Source: Myxococcota bacterium (GTDB lineage Bacteria; Myxococcota_A; UBA796; JAJRTE01). Taken from it: a DNA stretch of 64,000 bases. Within the stretch, counting starts at the first letter, position 1. Each line of letters begins with the position of its first letter. The position numbers and the translations under genes were made by a program. The stretch covers positions 25,792 to 89,791 of the forward strand of contig JAJRTE010000298.1 in the NCBI GenBank assembly GCA_024278455.1, given 5' to 3'. Shown one piece after another: positions 54,096 through 63,141 of the stretch. The notes beneath the pieces are model-generated. The model was given only the letters and a program-made list of their open reading frames with translations. It did no database searches and was not told where the DNA came from.

Positions 54096-56540
54096 GTGAA
54101 ATCGATCTTGTTTGCCACCATGCGGCACGACATCACGGAACTGCTGGATGACGATTTCCGCTCCTGCTACCGCCCGATTGTTCTCACACCGGCGTCGGTG
54201 CCGGAGCTGTCCGACCAGGAATCGCCGATCCGGCTTCTCGTCGTGGAAGGCTATTCCGTCAAGGAGGCGGCCCGGCGCATTCCGCAGCTCGAGATGCTGG
54301 TCAGCGAACTACCCCCCAGGCTGCCTCGCCTCTACCTGTTGCAGGATGCCGATCCGAGTCTTTCGTCGGTTCCGCTCAAGGGTGAGCAGCGTTTCTTCTA
54401 CCACCGGGGACCGCTGTCGGCGTCCTCGTTGAAGCAGGCGGTAGATACCATCCTTGCTCCCAAGCCTCGAGCGCGACGAGTCGCCATCACGCCGGAACAG
54501 GGAATTGTGGCGCGCTTCACCATCCAGTTCCCTCGGCTTGGTGCGCGGGATTTCGAGCGTTCCGTTCTGGAGATCAGCCCTACGGGATTCTCCTTCCTCT
54601 GGCATGCCAACGACCCTCTCATCTATCCCGGCGATCTTCTCGAGGAGTTGGAGTTGCAGGCACAGCAGGGCTGTTTCCTTTCTTCCTGTGCCCAGGTCAG
54701 GCACCTCACGCTCATCAAGGGCAAGGAACCCGCACAGGAGATGCGCGTGGGCGCGGAGTTCCTCGATCTCGACGACGACGGACGCGACGCGAGCAAGTCT
54801 CGCACGGATGCCTTTCTTTCCGACGTCCTGGTCATCCAGACCGTCCTTGCCGACGCGGTGGAACGACATACCAGGGTGCTGCTGAGGGGAGAACAGCCCG
54901 GATGGACCTTGGCGGGCACCATGACGTCGTTCGACGCGGACGACAAGACCTTGAGCATCGAAGCTTCCTCCGGCATTCCGGATATCTTGGCCGAAATGGA
55001 TATCGTCGGATGCCAGTTCGTTCGCGACAACGCGCAACTCCAGTTCTGGGCCGTCGTCCTGCGGATCGAGCCAGCCACCTCCCAGGTCACATTGCGGTTT
55101 CCCAAGCGTATCGACAAGCTTTGGGCCAGAGCGACCCTGCGCTACGAGTTCTCCCCCGAGGATGCCCCGACGGTCACTATCGTCAGCCCGATAACCCCTG
55201 AGACGCCTCTGACCCGGCCCGCGGTCAACCTGTCTCCCATGGGCCTGCGTGTCGAAGTGCAGCCCGACAAGGACATGCTGATCCGGGGAATGGTGCTGGA
55301 CCGTATCTCGCTGCTGTTGCCGGGACTCCCGCAACTCGAGCTTCGAGGAGAGGTGCGTTACCTGGCGCCGGTGTCACCGAGCAAGCCGGATGGCCCCGCC
55401 TATTGCGGCATCCAATTCCGGCACGTGTCGCCAGCCACCCACCACGCACTGGTCGACTATCTTGTTTCCAAGAACTACCCACAGGTCATGGATGCCGGTC
55501 CCGATGACGAGCAAGCATTGTGGGAGTTCTACCACAACGCCGACTTCTACACGCCCGCCAAGCAGGCGGCCTGTCTCGGAACGCCGGAGCAGGTCAGGCA
55601 GACACAGCGGGCAATGCTTCGCGCGCCGCCGCCCTTCTCGAGGCGTCTGATATTCAGGGACGACGGCCGTATCTATGGGACCGTGTCCCTGCAGCAGATC
55701 TGCCAGCGCACTTGGCTCGTGCACCACCTGTGCGCGGTGCGCCACCGGACGGAATTCGTTCCCAAGAGCCTCTTGCTCTTCCTCGGGGAGTACATTTCGA
55801 AGACGCCGGAGATCCACTACGTGAAGATGATGTGGAGACCCAACAACACCTGGTCGAACCGGATGTTCAACAGGCTGGTTCACCGGCTCCACGACGGCGA
55901 GCAGTCGGTGGTCCGGGTCTACAGCTATCTCCAACGCGATCGTGCGCCGCTTCCTCCGGCGTCCATCAGTGCGCGAGGCCTGGTTGTACGACGCGTCACC
56001 CCGGATGAGATCGCGGAACTGGAGAGCTACTTCATCACCCAGGAGGAGTTCTTCTTCATGAAGAGCGAGGACCTGTGTCGAGGTGCCTACGAACTCGAAT
56101 CCGTGAACCAGAAGTATCGAGCGCTCGGCCTGTTCCGAATCCGCAGGGTGTTTGGCGCATTCGAAGGGGACAGGCTGGTCGGCTTCTCGCTGGCCGAACG
56201 AGCCTCTCCCGGCCTGAACATGTCGAATCTCCTCAACACGTTCCAGGTGCACACCTGCTTCCCCGAGCATCCCCGAAACGCTGCCATTCGCGACCTGTTG
56301 ATCCGGCACACGATCGAGGACTACCAGCGTGCCGGTCAGGAGAAGACCGTGGCGCTCACCGAGGACGCTGATCTGTCCCCCTATGAATCCCTGGGCTTCT
56401 CCAAGATCAAGGAGTACGTTTCCTGGACCTTCGACCACAACATCGCCAACATCTACAACCTGTACAACTACTACATCTTCAGGATCTACGAACGCATCGA
56501 GGCCCGGCGGCAGGAGCTGCGCTCGAGGCGCCGTCGTTGA
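54096..56540 (+). CDS. PilZ-PilZ-acetyltransferase fusion, putative c-di-GMP effector
   Basis: An 814-residue protein. Residues 1-125 form a receiver-like Rossmann unit without a clear phospho-Asp. Two PilZ-type units follow: about 130-235 (EISPTGFSF) and about 345-455 (VNLSPMGLRV), with a YcgR-N-like stretch between. The C-terminal half (about 460-800) looks like an acyltransferase/GNAT pair. PilZ domains bind cyclic di-GMP, so the enzyme half may be switched by it. The GTG at 54096 is the likely start. The fusion is unusual. Confidence 0.72.
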   Translation: MKSILFATMRHDITELLDDDFRSCYRPIVLTPASVPELSDQESPIRLLVVEGYSVKEAARRIPQLEMLVSELPPRLPRLYLLQDADPSLSSVPLKGEQRFFYHRGPLSASSLKQAVDTILAPKPRARRVAITPEQGIVARFTIQFPRLGARDFERSVLEISPTGFSFLWHANDPLIYPGDLLEELELQAQQGCFLSSCAQVRHLTLIKGKEPAQEMRVGAEFLDLDDDGRDASKSRTDAFLSDVLVIQTVLADAVERHTRVLLRGEQPGWTLAGTMTSFDADDKTLSIEASSGIPDILAEMDIVGCQFVRDNAQLQFWAVVLRIEPATSQVTLRFPKRIDKLWARATLRYEFSPEDAPTVTIVSPITPETPLTRPAVNLSPMGLRVEVQPDKDMLIRGMVLDRISLLLPGLPQLELRGEVRYLAPVSPSKPDGPAYCGIQFRHVSPATHHALVDYLVSKNYPQVMDAGPDDEQALWEFYHNADFYTPAKQAACLGTPEQVRQTQRAMLRAPPPFSRRLIFRDDGRIYGTVSLQQICQRTWLVHHLCAVRHRTEFVPKSLLLFLGEYISKTPEIHYVKMMWRPNNTWSNRMFNRLVHRLHDGEQSVVRVYSYLQRDRAPLPPASISARGLVVRRVTPDEIAELESYFITQEEFFFMKSEDLCRGAYELESVNQKYRALGLFRIRRVFGAFEGDRLVGFSLAERASPGLNMSNLLNTFQVHTCFPEHPRNAAIRDLLIRHTIEDYQRAGQEKTVALTEDADLSPYESLGFSKIKEYVSWTFDHNIANIYNLYNYYIFRIYERIEARRQELRSRRRR

Positions 56541-56549
56541 GTTTTTGTG

Positions 56550-56578
56550 TTGACAGCGCCGGCATGCTCCTGCAATGT
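56550..56578 (+). promoter_or_regulatory. Promoter upstream of the PEGA kinase
   Basis: TTGACA (56550-56555), 17 bases, CAATGT (56573-56578). The perfect -35 is nine bases after the PilZ gene, in a 316-base gap (56541-56856) that otherwise holds only open frames without coding support. It would give a long leader of about 270 bases. Confidence 0.4.
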
Positions 56579-56856
56579 CTCAGATGTGGGCACCCGCTTT
56601 CGTGGTTTGTGGAACACCTTGTCGTGATCGGGTATCTCGCGCCGTGCGCCGAGGCCATCTGGTCTCATGGAGTGCACCGGGGACCGGCCTGGCTCGTGGT
56701 CGCTCGAGCAACCTTGCCCGGATCTCCAGCGCGTGTCCCGGACGGCGTTTGCGTCGAGGCGGCAGAACCGAGGCGCGGCGCCGGCGAGCACGACCACCGG
56801 TGTTCCCGCCAGGGCGGCTCTTTGGGTCGTCCCCCAACTTCGTTGCCTGGAAGACC

Positions 56857-58749
56857 ATGGCGCCATCGCCCGACAGACATGGCCCGGACCGGGGCTTCCC
56901 CCAGACCTTTGGACGATATCGGTTGCTCGCTCCCATTGCCATGGGGGGCATGGCCGAGGTGTTCCTGGCAGAAATGATGGGTCCGCTGGGTTTCCGGCGT
57001 CGGGTCGCCATCAAGCGCATTCTTCCCCATCTCGCCCAGAACCGCGAATTCGTGCGTGCTTTCGTGGATGAAGCTCGAGTCGGCGGTCTGCTCGTCCACC
57101 CGAACATCATCCAGATCCTGGACTTCGACTTCGTCGGCTCCGTTCCCTATCTCGCCATGGAATACGTCGATGGCGGCCACTTCGGCCAGATCCTGGGACG
57201 TGTGCGACGCAGGCGCACGCACCCCCCCCCGGGGTGTATCGTTGCCCTGTTCATACAGGTGGGCCGCGGGCTCGAGTGGGCACACCAGGCGCACGATGTC
57301 GACGGCGCCGCTCTGAACTTGATACACCGGGATCTCAAACCTTCCAACATGCTCCTGGGGTTCAACGGGCACGTAAAGATTGCAGATTTCGGCATCGCCA
57401 AGGCGAGCAGCAACCTGACGCAGACGCTGCCCTGCATGGTCAAGGGGAGCCTCCCCTACATGTCTCCTGAACAGGCAAGCGGCTCCGAACCGCTCACGCA
57501 ATCATCCGACCTCTTCGCCATCGGTGCGGTGCTGTTCGAGTTCTTGACGCTCGAGCGACTCTATGGCGCAACCACCAGTGCCATGGGGCTGCTCGGCACG
57601 GTGGCTCGAGGGCCATCTCCTGACAGGCTTGCCCTTCTCGAGCGGCTGCCGCGCGACGCCGCTCCGCTCGCCCCGGTTGCGCGGTGCCTGCTGGCCAAGC
57701 GGGCTTCTGACCGCTACCCGGACGCGAGTGCTCTCGTTTCGGCCCTGGAGAAGCTCGACATTCCCCAGGTTTCGCGGGAAGACCTGGCAAAATTCGCGAC
57801 TCGTTGGCTTTCGCCTGACGCGGAAACGACGAGCAGGCAGTTCATCCTCCCTCGCGACGGCCATCAAGGCCAGGCAAGCGTGGCGGGACCGAAACCTGCA
57901 GCAGAGATCGCGTCCCAGGCGACCCTGTCCAGCCCCTCGCCACCGGCTCATGCCCAAGACATCACGCATCCCCCGCCAGCAGGCGTTCTGCAGGAAGCCG
58001 CCGCCGAACGTCGAGACGGAAAGGGGCGTTTCGAAGACGAGATACGCGAAGGACAACGTGATGAGTCGCCACCCCTTTCGTTCCCTTCCGCCCTCGAGCC
58101 GACGCCAGGGCCAGACCGGGACAAGGAAAGGCAGCCGGCCGACGCATCCATTCCGGGAGGCCAAGCCGGCGCGCCGACGTCTGCCACAGCGACACCGCCG
58201 GATGCTTCGCATCGAGCTGCCTTGTCAATGGGGGTGGAGGACGGATCGAAGTCCGTCCTGGCCAAAGGTTCCAAGGAGGAAGTGGCAGGCCACCCCCCAG
58301 GAACCGCCCTGTCGCGCCCGACCCGCGTTGCCCGGCACCGGGGAAGCAGACGACGGGCCATCATCACATTTTTCGCCGGCTGCGCCATTGTCCTCGCGGC
58401 CCTCTCCACGTGGCTGCTCTTGCGTGAGCCGCCGGAACCGATCGTGACGGCGGTGACGGATAGTGCGGCCCGTTCGTGGCTATACGTGGTCGCTTCCACG
58501 CCTGACGCCACCGTGTTCGTCGGCGACGAACCAGCGGGACGCGCCCCCCTCCAGGTCGGGCTTCGCAACGTTTCCGGAGTCATTCACGTGCGCGTCGAGG
58601 CCCCCGGGGCAGCGCCCGGCGAATGGTCGGGAAGACCGAATCCGGGGGAGCACGTCGTGCTCGATTTCGGCAAGGAGGGTTCGCCGAAGCGTTGGCTTCT
58701 GCCGGCAGCGCCCTGGGAGTCCCCGCCAAAACCATCCCACAGTGGATAG
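56857..58749 (+). CDS. Membrane Ser/Thr kinase with C-terminal PEGA domain
   Basis: A 630-residue PknB-like kinase: GGMAEVFLAE (Gly loop), VAIKRIL, HRDLKPSN, DFGIAKAS, APEQ-like SPEQASG in residues 18-285. A disordered Pro/Ala-rich linker follows, one membrane helix (about 501-521) and an exported PEGA domain (about 541-600). A C9 run (57222-57230) lies in the catalytic domain between conserved blocks and is in frame. The ATG at 56857 is 20 residues before the kinase fold. It is convergent with the zinc-ribbon/PEGA gene. Confidence 0.9.
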   Translation: MAPSPDRHGPDRGFPQTFGRYRLLAPIAMGGMAEVFLAEMMGPLGFRRRVAIKRILPHLAQNREFVRAFVDEARVGGLLVHPNIIQILDFDFVGSVPYLAMEYVDGGHFGQILGRVRRRRTHPPPGCIVALFIQVGRGLEWAHQAHDVDGAALNLIHRDLKPSNMLLGFNGHVKIADFGIAKASSNLTQTLPCMVKGSLPYMSPEQASGSEPLTQSSDLFAIGAVLFEFLTLERLYGATTSAMGLLGTVARGPSPDRLALLERLPRDAAPLAPVARCLLAKRASDRYPDASALVSALEKLDIPQVSREDLAKFATRWLSPDAETTSRQFILPRDGHQGQASVAGPKPAAEIASQATLSSPSPPAHAQDITHPPPAGVLQEAAAERRDGKGRFEDEIREGQRDESPPLSFPSALEPTPGPDRDKERQPADASIPGGQAGAPTSATATPPDASHRAALSMGVEDGSKSVLAKGSKEEVAGHPPGTALSRPTRVARHRGSRRRAIITFFAGCAIVLAALSTWLLLREPPEPIVTAVTDSAARSWLYVVASTPDATVFVGDEPAGRAPLQVGLRNVSGVIHVRVEAPGAAPGEWSGRPNPGEHVVLDFGKEGSPKRWLLPAAPWESPPKPSHSG

Positions 58750-58774
58750 CGCTCGAGACGCCGGGGGCGGGGGC

Positions 58775-60835
58775 TCAGAATTGAAAGTGACGGCGTTCTA
58801 TGTGGTTGGGTGCTTCGGATGGCGTGACGGTCACGGTCTCCTCCTTGGGAGTCTTGCCCTCTGGAGCCACCTTCACGGTGTGCGTTCCAGCTTCGAGAAC
58901 GACCGAAAGCGGCGCGGGACCTCTCCTGGTCCCATCTACGAACACGTCTGCGCCAATGGCGTTCGAGGAGACCAGCAAGCGGAACGTCGGCTTCGGGGTG
59001 GCCTTCGCGACAGGCTGCGCCTCGAGAGACACGCTGACCTGACCCGCGTCGGGCCGGTCGATGGTCAGAACCGTCTCTGCGGCCTTGTAGCCTTCCTTCT
59101 CCACCCTGACGTTGTGACGCCCCAATGTCGCGGTGATGGTGAGGGGCGTAGAACCGTAATGCTTCCCATCCACGTACACCGCGGCCCCCTGGGGAGTCGA
59201 GTGCAGAATGATGGTTCCCTCGCGCACCACGGCCGGCACCGGGCCTGCCGGGGCATCCGCCGTGCTGGCGGGCGCCATCTCCGCGACCCCCTCCTGCTCA
59301 CTGGAGGAGTTGGGGGCTTCCGGCTGGGCCACGGATGGGCTCGCCACATTCTGGCCCGCAGCCTCTCCATGCCGCGCGCCGGTGCTGTCCTCCGGCACCT
59401 CGGCGGCATCGAGGCTGCTGGCGGATCCCGGGGCCTGCGCAACCCGTCCATCCTCTTGGCTGGGGAGAGGGGCATCGAAGACGGCAACACGTTCCTCGCC
59501 TCCGTCTTCGCCGGGGACTGTCATCGATCCCGGTGTCGCCCGGCCTTCCTGGCCTTGACCACCGGAAGGCTCGGTGCCCGTCGAAAGACCAGGAACTTGT
59601 TCGGTCGCGGGGAGGATCTCACCTGCTCCGGGAGGGACGACCTTCGGAGTCTCCCAGGTCCGTGCGGGTTCCTTCGCACCCACGTTGGCGGGTCTCACCC
59701 TGTCGAGTTTCCGTGCCCCAACCGTCTCCACCTGAACCGTCTCACCTGCCGGTGGACGTTGGCCGCCATCCTCCTTGCCGGCCTCACGTGAACCCAGCAC
59801 GGCCGAACCGGCGATGATCACCAGCGCCACGAGGGCAGCCAGCAAGAGGTACCTGGATTTCCAGCGGGCGCGAGCCGGAGCCTCCAGCGGCTTGCCCTCC
59901 GGAGTTACACGCTTCCCTTGCCAGTAGACGACGAAGGCATCAGGGTCGACGGCATCTTCATCATCTGGATCGGGCGGTTCGAACACATCCTCCGTATGGA
60001 TCAAGACCCTGGGCCGCGGCTCGGATTCGTCCTCTTGGACCGGCGGACCTGGACACGGGCCCCAGAAGCCGGAACGCGCCATGGCAGCCGCCTTGCAATA
60101 ACGTGCCTCGAGGGGCAGTTCGGGCGCGGGTGGAGGAACGACTTCTTCAAGCTCCAAACCGTCGACTTCGAATTCTTCTTCGTCCGCCTCGACGACCAGA
60201 ATGGTTTCATCACCGACGGGAACCGCCGCCTCTCTTTCTGGTGGCGGGACCGGCAAGTCCGGTGTCAGGATTGCGGCTTCGGAATAGGCAGGCGCTGGGG
60301 TCTCGTCGACTTGAGAGGGTGGGGCCACGACCACCTTGCGCAAGGGGATTGGCTCGGCGGTCTCCCAGGGTGGCTTCTGACTGTCGAGTCCCACCGGCAT
60401 GGTGAGACGAATGCCCGAGACCGACGACTCCCGCAAGCGCCCCGGCACCCAGGGGACGATCGTGTCGCCGGGAGGCGTGTCCTTGGGTGGCACCGGCCCG
60501 CCGGGGAGAACTTCCCTCGGGGGGACCCAGGGCTCGACCCGAGCGGCTTCAACCTTCCCACCTGGGTGTTCGGAGGCGGCCGCCAACTCGTTTGGCGCCC
60601 ATGGCGCCTCCTTCGAGAGCGTCCGGCCGGTCCCCGGGGAAGAGGGTGATGTTTTGGGGTGTTCCCAGGTCTTGATCTTCAACGTCGCAGCGATCGGAGG
60701 TTCCCGCCGGGAAGGCTCTCGAGCGGCCCCACCTTCAGCCACGGTCGCGTCCGCTCCGACGAGGGGTTTGCCATCGCGCAGGCAAAAATCTATCCCGTCA
60801 TCATAGGAACGGTGACATTTGGGACAAGTCTTCAT
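58775..60835 (-). CDS. Zinc-ribbon, transmembrane, double-PEGA protein
   Basis: A 686-residue protein. An N-terminal zinc ribbon (CPKC ... CLRDGK) is followed by a Pro/Glu-rich disordered cytoplasmic region, one membrane helix (about 328-347), a second disordered stretch and two PEGA repeats (about 540-680; TPQGAAVYVDGKHYG and AIGADVFVDGTRRG). The ribbon and PEGA pattern is common in Myxococcota membrane signalling proteins. The ATG at 60835 starts with the zinc ribbon. It is convergent with the PEGA kinase, which it may partner. Confidence 0.83.
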   Translation of the reverse strand: MKTCPKCHRSYDDGIDFCLRDGKPLVGADATVAEGGAAREPSRREPPIAATLKIKTWEHPKTSPSSPGTGRTLSKEAPWAPNELAAASEHPGGKVEAARVEPWVPPREVLPGGPVPPKDTPPGDTIVPWVPGRLRESSVSGIRLTMPVGLDSQKPPWETAEPIPLRKVVVAPPSQVDETPAPAYSEAAILTPDLPVPPPEREAAVPVGDETILVVEADEEEFEVDGLELEEVVPPPAPELPLEARYCKAAAMARSGFWGPCPGPPVQEDESEPRPRVLIHTEDVFEPPDPDDEDAVDPDAFVVYWQGKRVTPEGKPLEAPARARWKSRYLLLAALVALVIIAGSAVLGSREAGKEDGGQRPPAGETVQVETVGARKLDRVRPANVGAKEPARTWETPKVVPPGAGEILPATEQVPGLSTGTEPSGGQGQEGRATPGSMTVPGEDGGEERVAVFDAPLPSQEDGRVAQAPGSASSLDAAEVPEDSTGARHGEAAGQNVASPSVAQPEAPNSSSEQEGVAEMAPASTADAPAGPVPAVVREGTIILHSTPQGAAVYVDGKHYGSTPLTITATLGRHNVRVEKEGYKAAETVLTIDRPDAGQVSVSLEAQPVAKATPKPTFRLLVSSNAIGADVFVDGTRRGPAPLSVVLEAGTHTVKVAPEGKTPKEETVTVTPSEAPNHIERRHFQF

Positions 60836-60901
60836 GTGCGGCCCCTGACCTCGGGGTCGGCCCGGACTCTCACGCAGACGAGTCAGAGCCTGTCAAGTGC
60901 C

Positions 60902-60930
60902 AGTATACTCCAATCAGGCTGGAAGAATAA
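60902..60930 (-). promoter_or_regulatory. Possible promoter of the zinc-ribbon/PEGA gene
   Basis: On the minus strand, -10 TATACT (60907-60902), 17 bases and weak -35 TTATTC (60930-60925). The -10 is inside GCCAGTATACT (60899-60909), which matches 11 bases of the palindrome at 29133-29146. Confidence 0.3.
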
Positions 60931-60984
60931 ACCTGTTCTTGGCGGGAGGCTTGTCTGATCGAAACAGCAAGGGCTTCGCGTGTC

Positions 60985-62034
60985 TCACTTCCCCTCGCCG
61001 TTCATGCCCTCGAGGGGCGTGTCGGCGAGCCGTTCTTGCTGATTCGCGGCGGCGCGCTGCTCCTGAGAGCCCGTGGACCCGAACAGAAGGTGTGCAAGCC
61101 ATGCACCACGTTGCAGAACTTCCGAGGCGGCGGTGTAGGGGTTTCTGCGCCCCGAGCGGACTTCGGCGGCTAGAACACCCAGCGGTCCCGCGCCATCCTG
61201 CAACGCCTGGCTCAAACGGCGGCGGATTTCCTCGTTCAACACATCCTGGAACGATCTGAGCCTGGCTTGCTCCGCGCGTCCAGCCCCCCATCGTCCGATG
61301 AATCCGTGATGAGAACGAATCGCCTCGAGCGCCCTGTCGACGCCCCGGCCGGTGCTTGCGGAGGTCATCAACACGGGGATATTCCATCCGTTTTTCGCCG
61401 CGCGCAGTTGCACCATCTGCCGGAGTTCGAGGGCCATCTTGTCCGCGCCGTCCCTGTCGGCCTTGTTTACGACGAAGATGTCGGCGATCTCGAGGAGACC
61501 GGCCTTCAAGGTCTGAACCGTGTCTCCCGATTCCGGAACCAACATGACCACGACCGTATCTGCAACCCCCATCACGCTGAACTCGGTCTGTCCCACGCCG
61601 ACGGTTTCGATGATCACCACGTCATATCCCGCAGCCGAAAACAGGGCGACCACCTCCCTCGTGGAGAGGGTCAACCCCCCGAAATGCCCTCTCGAGCCGA
61701 GACTCCGGATGAAAACCCCCTCATCGACGGCGTGGGATTGCATCCGGATCCTGTCTCCGAGGATCGCGCCGCCCGAAAAAGGGCTGGAGGGGTCGACCGC
61801 GATGACGGCGACCTTGTGCCCCTTGGAGCGAAAGTGGGCAATCATCCGGTCCACGAAGGTGGACTTGCCTGCCCCCGGCGGACCGGTGACGCCGATGACC
61901 GGAACAGGCCGAGCGTGTTCGTAGACCTTCTCCATCAGCTTGACCGGATCGCCTGTCCGATCTTCGATGAGGGAAATCAGCCTGGCCAGCGCATAGCGAT
62001 TGCCCTCGAGCATCTTGTTGACCAGTTCAAGCAA
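60985..62034 (-). CDS. meaB: MeaB/ArgK-type GTPase, methylmalonyl-CoA mutase chaperone
   Basis: A 349-residue G3E GTPase that protects and loads B12 on methylmalonyl-CoA mutase. It has Walker A GPPGAGKST, VDPSSPFSGGAILGDRIRM, Walker B/base ETVGVGQTE and G4 NKADRDGAD. TTG 62034 is chosen because GGGGAGG lies just upstream; ATG 62013 is the alternative. The mutase is not in the window. The presence of a cobalamin-type radical SAM gene is separate and need not be linked. Preceded by a clear promoter. Confidence 0.92.
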   Translation of the reverse strand: MLELVNKMLEGNRYALARLISLIEDRTGDPVKLMEKVYEHARPVPVIGVTGPPGAGKSTFVDRMIAHFRSKGHKVAVIAVDPSSPFSGGAILGDRIRMQSHAVDEGVFIRSLGSRGHFGGLTLSTREVVALFSAAGYDVVIIETVGVGQTEFSVMGVADTVVVMLVPESGDTVQTLKAGLLEIADIFVVNKADRDGADKMALELRQMVQLRAAKNGWNIPVLMTSASTGRGVDRALEAIRSHHGFIGRWGAGRAEQARLRSFQDVLNEEIRRRLSQALQDGAGPLGVLAAEVRSGRRNPYTAASEVLQRGAWLAHLLFGSTGSQEQRAAANQQERLADTPLEGMNGEGK

Positions 62035-62089
62035 ACAAGCCTCCCCTGCCTGTGGTGGTCCACCGGAGAGCCACGCGCATCGGTCCCAC

Positions 62090-62118
62090 AGCCTACGTGA
62101 CGAGCAGACCGGTGTCAA
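62090..62118 (-). promoter_or_regulatory. Promoter of meaB
   Basis: On the minus strand TTGACA (62118-62113), 17 bases, TAGGCT (62095-62090). The -10 and spacing match the exporter promoter at 5025-5053. Predicted leader about 50 bases. Confidence 0.55.
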
Positions 62119-62221
62119 GGCTTCGGGCTTCGCTGGATCGCGTCGTGGCAACGATGGATTTGTCATGAATTGCTGCGTAGTTTGAAGGACCTCCCCGTGG
62201 CGGAAACCTGTCGGTTTTCTC

Positions 62222-62251
62222 TTGACACCTCCACGGCGGTGCAAGTATCCT
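62222..62251 (+). promoter_or_regulatory. Promoter of the lipoprotein/PilO-like genes
   Basis: TTGACA (62222-62227), 18 bases, TATCCT (62246-62251), directly upstream of ATG 62296. It is divergent from the meaB promoter. Confidence 0.6.
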
Positions 62252-62295
62252 CTGTTCTGTGTTCGTGTCGTCTCGTCAAGAAGCAGGGTGAAGAT

Positions 62296-62823
62296 ATGCG
62301 GGTAACACGTTTGCTGGCTTGTCTGCTCGGGTGCCTCGGCCTCGGCGGGGTGGTCTCTTGCGTCCCCCCGGTGTTCCCGGAAGACACGCTCCCCATGTAC
62401 GAAGAACGACCGATTTTCGGCGTGTTCAACGCCAGCTTCGACGAGGTCTGGTCTGCCACTACCGAAGCGCTCGACCTCTACCCCATCGAGATCAGCGAGA
62501 AAGAGCGGGGACTCATCGTCACCGAATGGATGATCGGCACCTCGGACTACATCTTCACGCAGTATGGCGCCACTCGGATTCCCGACAAGATCAGGTACCG
62601 CATGCGTATCCACGTCATCAACCGGGAGGGCAGAACCATCGCCAAGATCATCAACCACGAGATGGTCGAAAAGGACTTGATCAGCGCCAACCTCGAGTTC
62701 TACGGATCCATCTATCGCTGGATCGATGTTCCCAGTTCCACGGCGAAAGAGCGGGAAATCCTGGAGAACATTCGGCGCAACCTGGGTACCGACCTGGACC
62801 TCGACATGGGCAACAGTGGATGA
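62296..62823 (+). CDS. Outer-membrane-type lipoprotein, BamC-like
   Basis: A 175-residue predicted lipoprotein: signal with lipobox VVSC, then a domain (FNASFDEVWSATTEAL, EKERGLIVTEW) like the BamC/DUF3576-type fold found in lipoproteins of the envelope. The ATG at 62296 follows a GGGTGAAG site. It is followed by a small lipoprotein and a PilO-like gene on the same strand, so it may belong to a pilus or envelope operon. Confidence 0.75.
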   Translation: MRVTRLLACLLGCLGLGGVVSCVPPVFPEDTLPMYEERPIFGVFNASFDEVWSATTEALDLYPIEISEKERGLIVTEWMIGTSDYIFTQYGATRIPDKIRYRMRIHVINREGRTIAKIINHEMVEKDLISANLEFYGSIYRWIDVPSSTAKEREILENIRRNLGTDLDLDMGNSG

Positions 62824-62863
62824 CATGGTACTCGCACGAGGGTGTCAAGGAGGCTCGAGCGTC

Positions 62864-63079
62864 ATGAAAAGCATCAGAGTGGTGCTGTTCTTCCTCGTTC
62901 TGTCAGCAGTGTCAGGTCTCTTCTCCGGCTGTATATTCACACAATCGACCCGCGGCGAAAGCACCATACCGCACACCGCATACGGAGGGTGCCAGATCAA
63001 GGGACGCCACTTTCACAACACACACGTGTTCATCGGAGACAAGTACGAGCCGAGCCTGAGCGAATGGCTCAAGTACTGA
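62864..63079 (+). CDS. Small lipoprotein
   Basis: A 71-residue predicted lipoprotein with lipobox FSGC (Cys about 23) and a short, Cys/His-containing mature part. GGAGG lies 10 bases before ATG 62864. No family recognised; position suggests a role with the BamC-like and PilO-like proteins. Confidence 0.65.
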   Translation: MKSIRVVLFFLVLSAVSGLFSGCIFTQSTRGESTIPHTAYGGCQIKGRHFHNTHVFIGDKYEPSLSEWLKY

Positions 63080-63141
63080 GTTCCGTCCGCCCCCGCCGCG
63101 GCCGCACGCATTTCGATCCGCCACCCCACGAGTGAGGAGAC

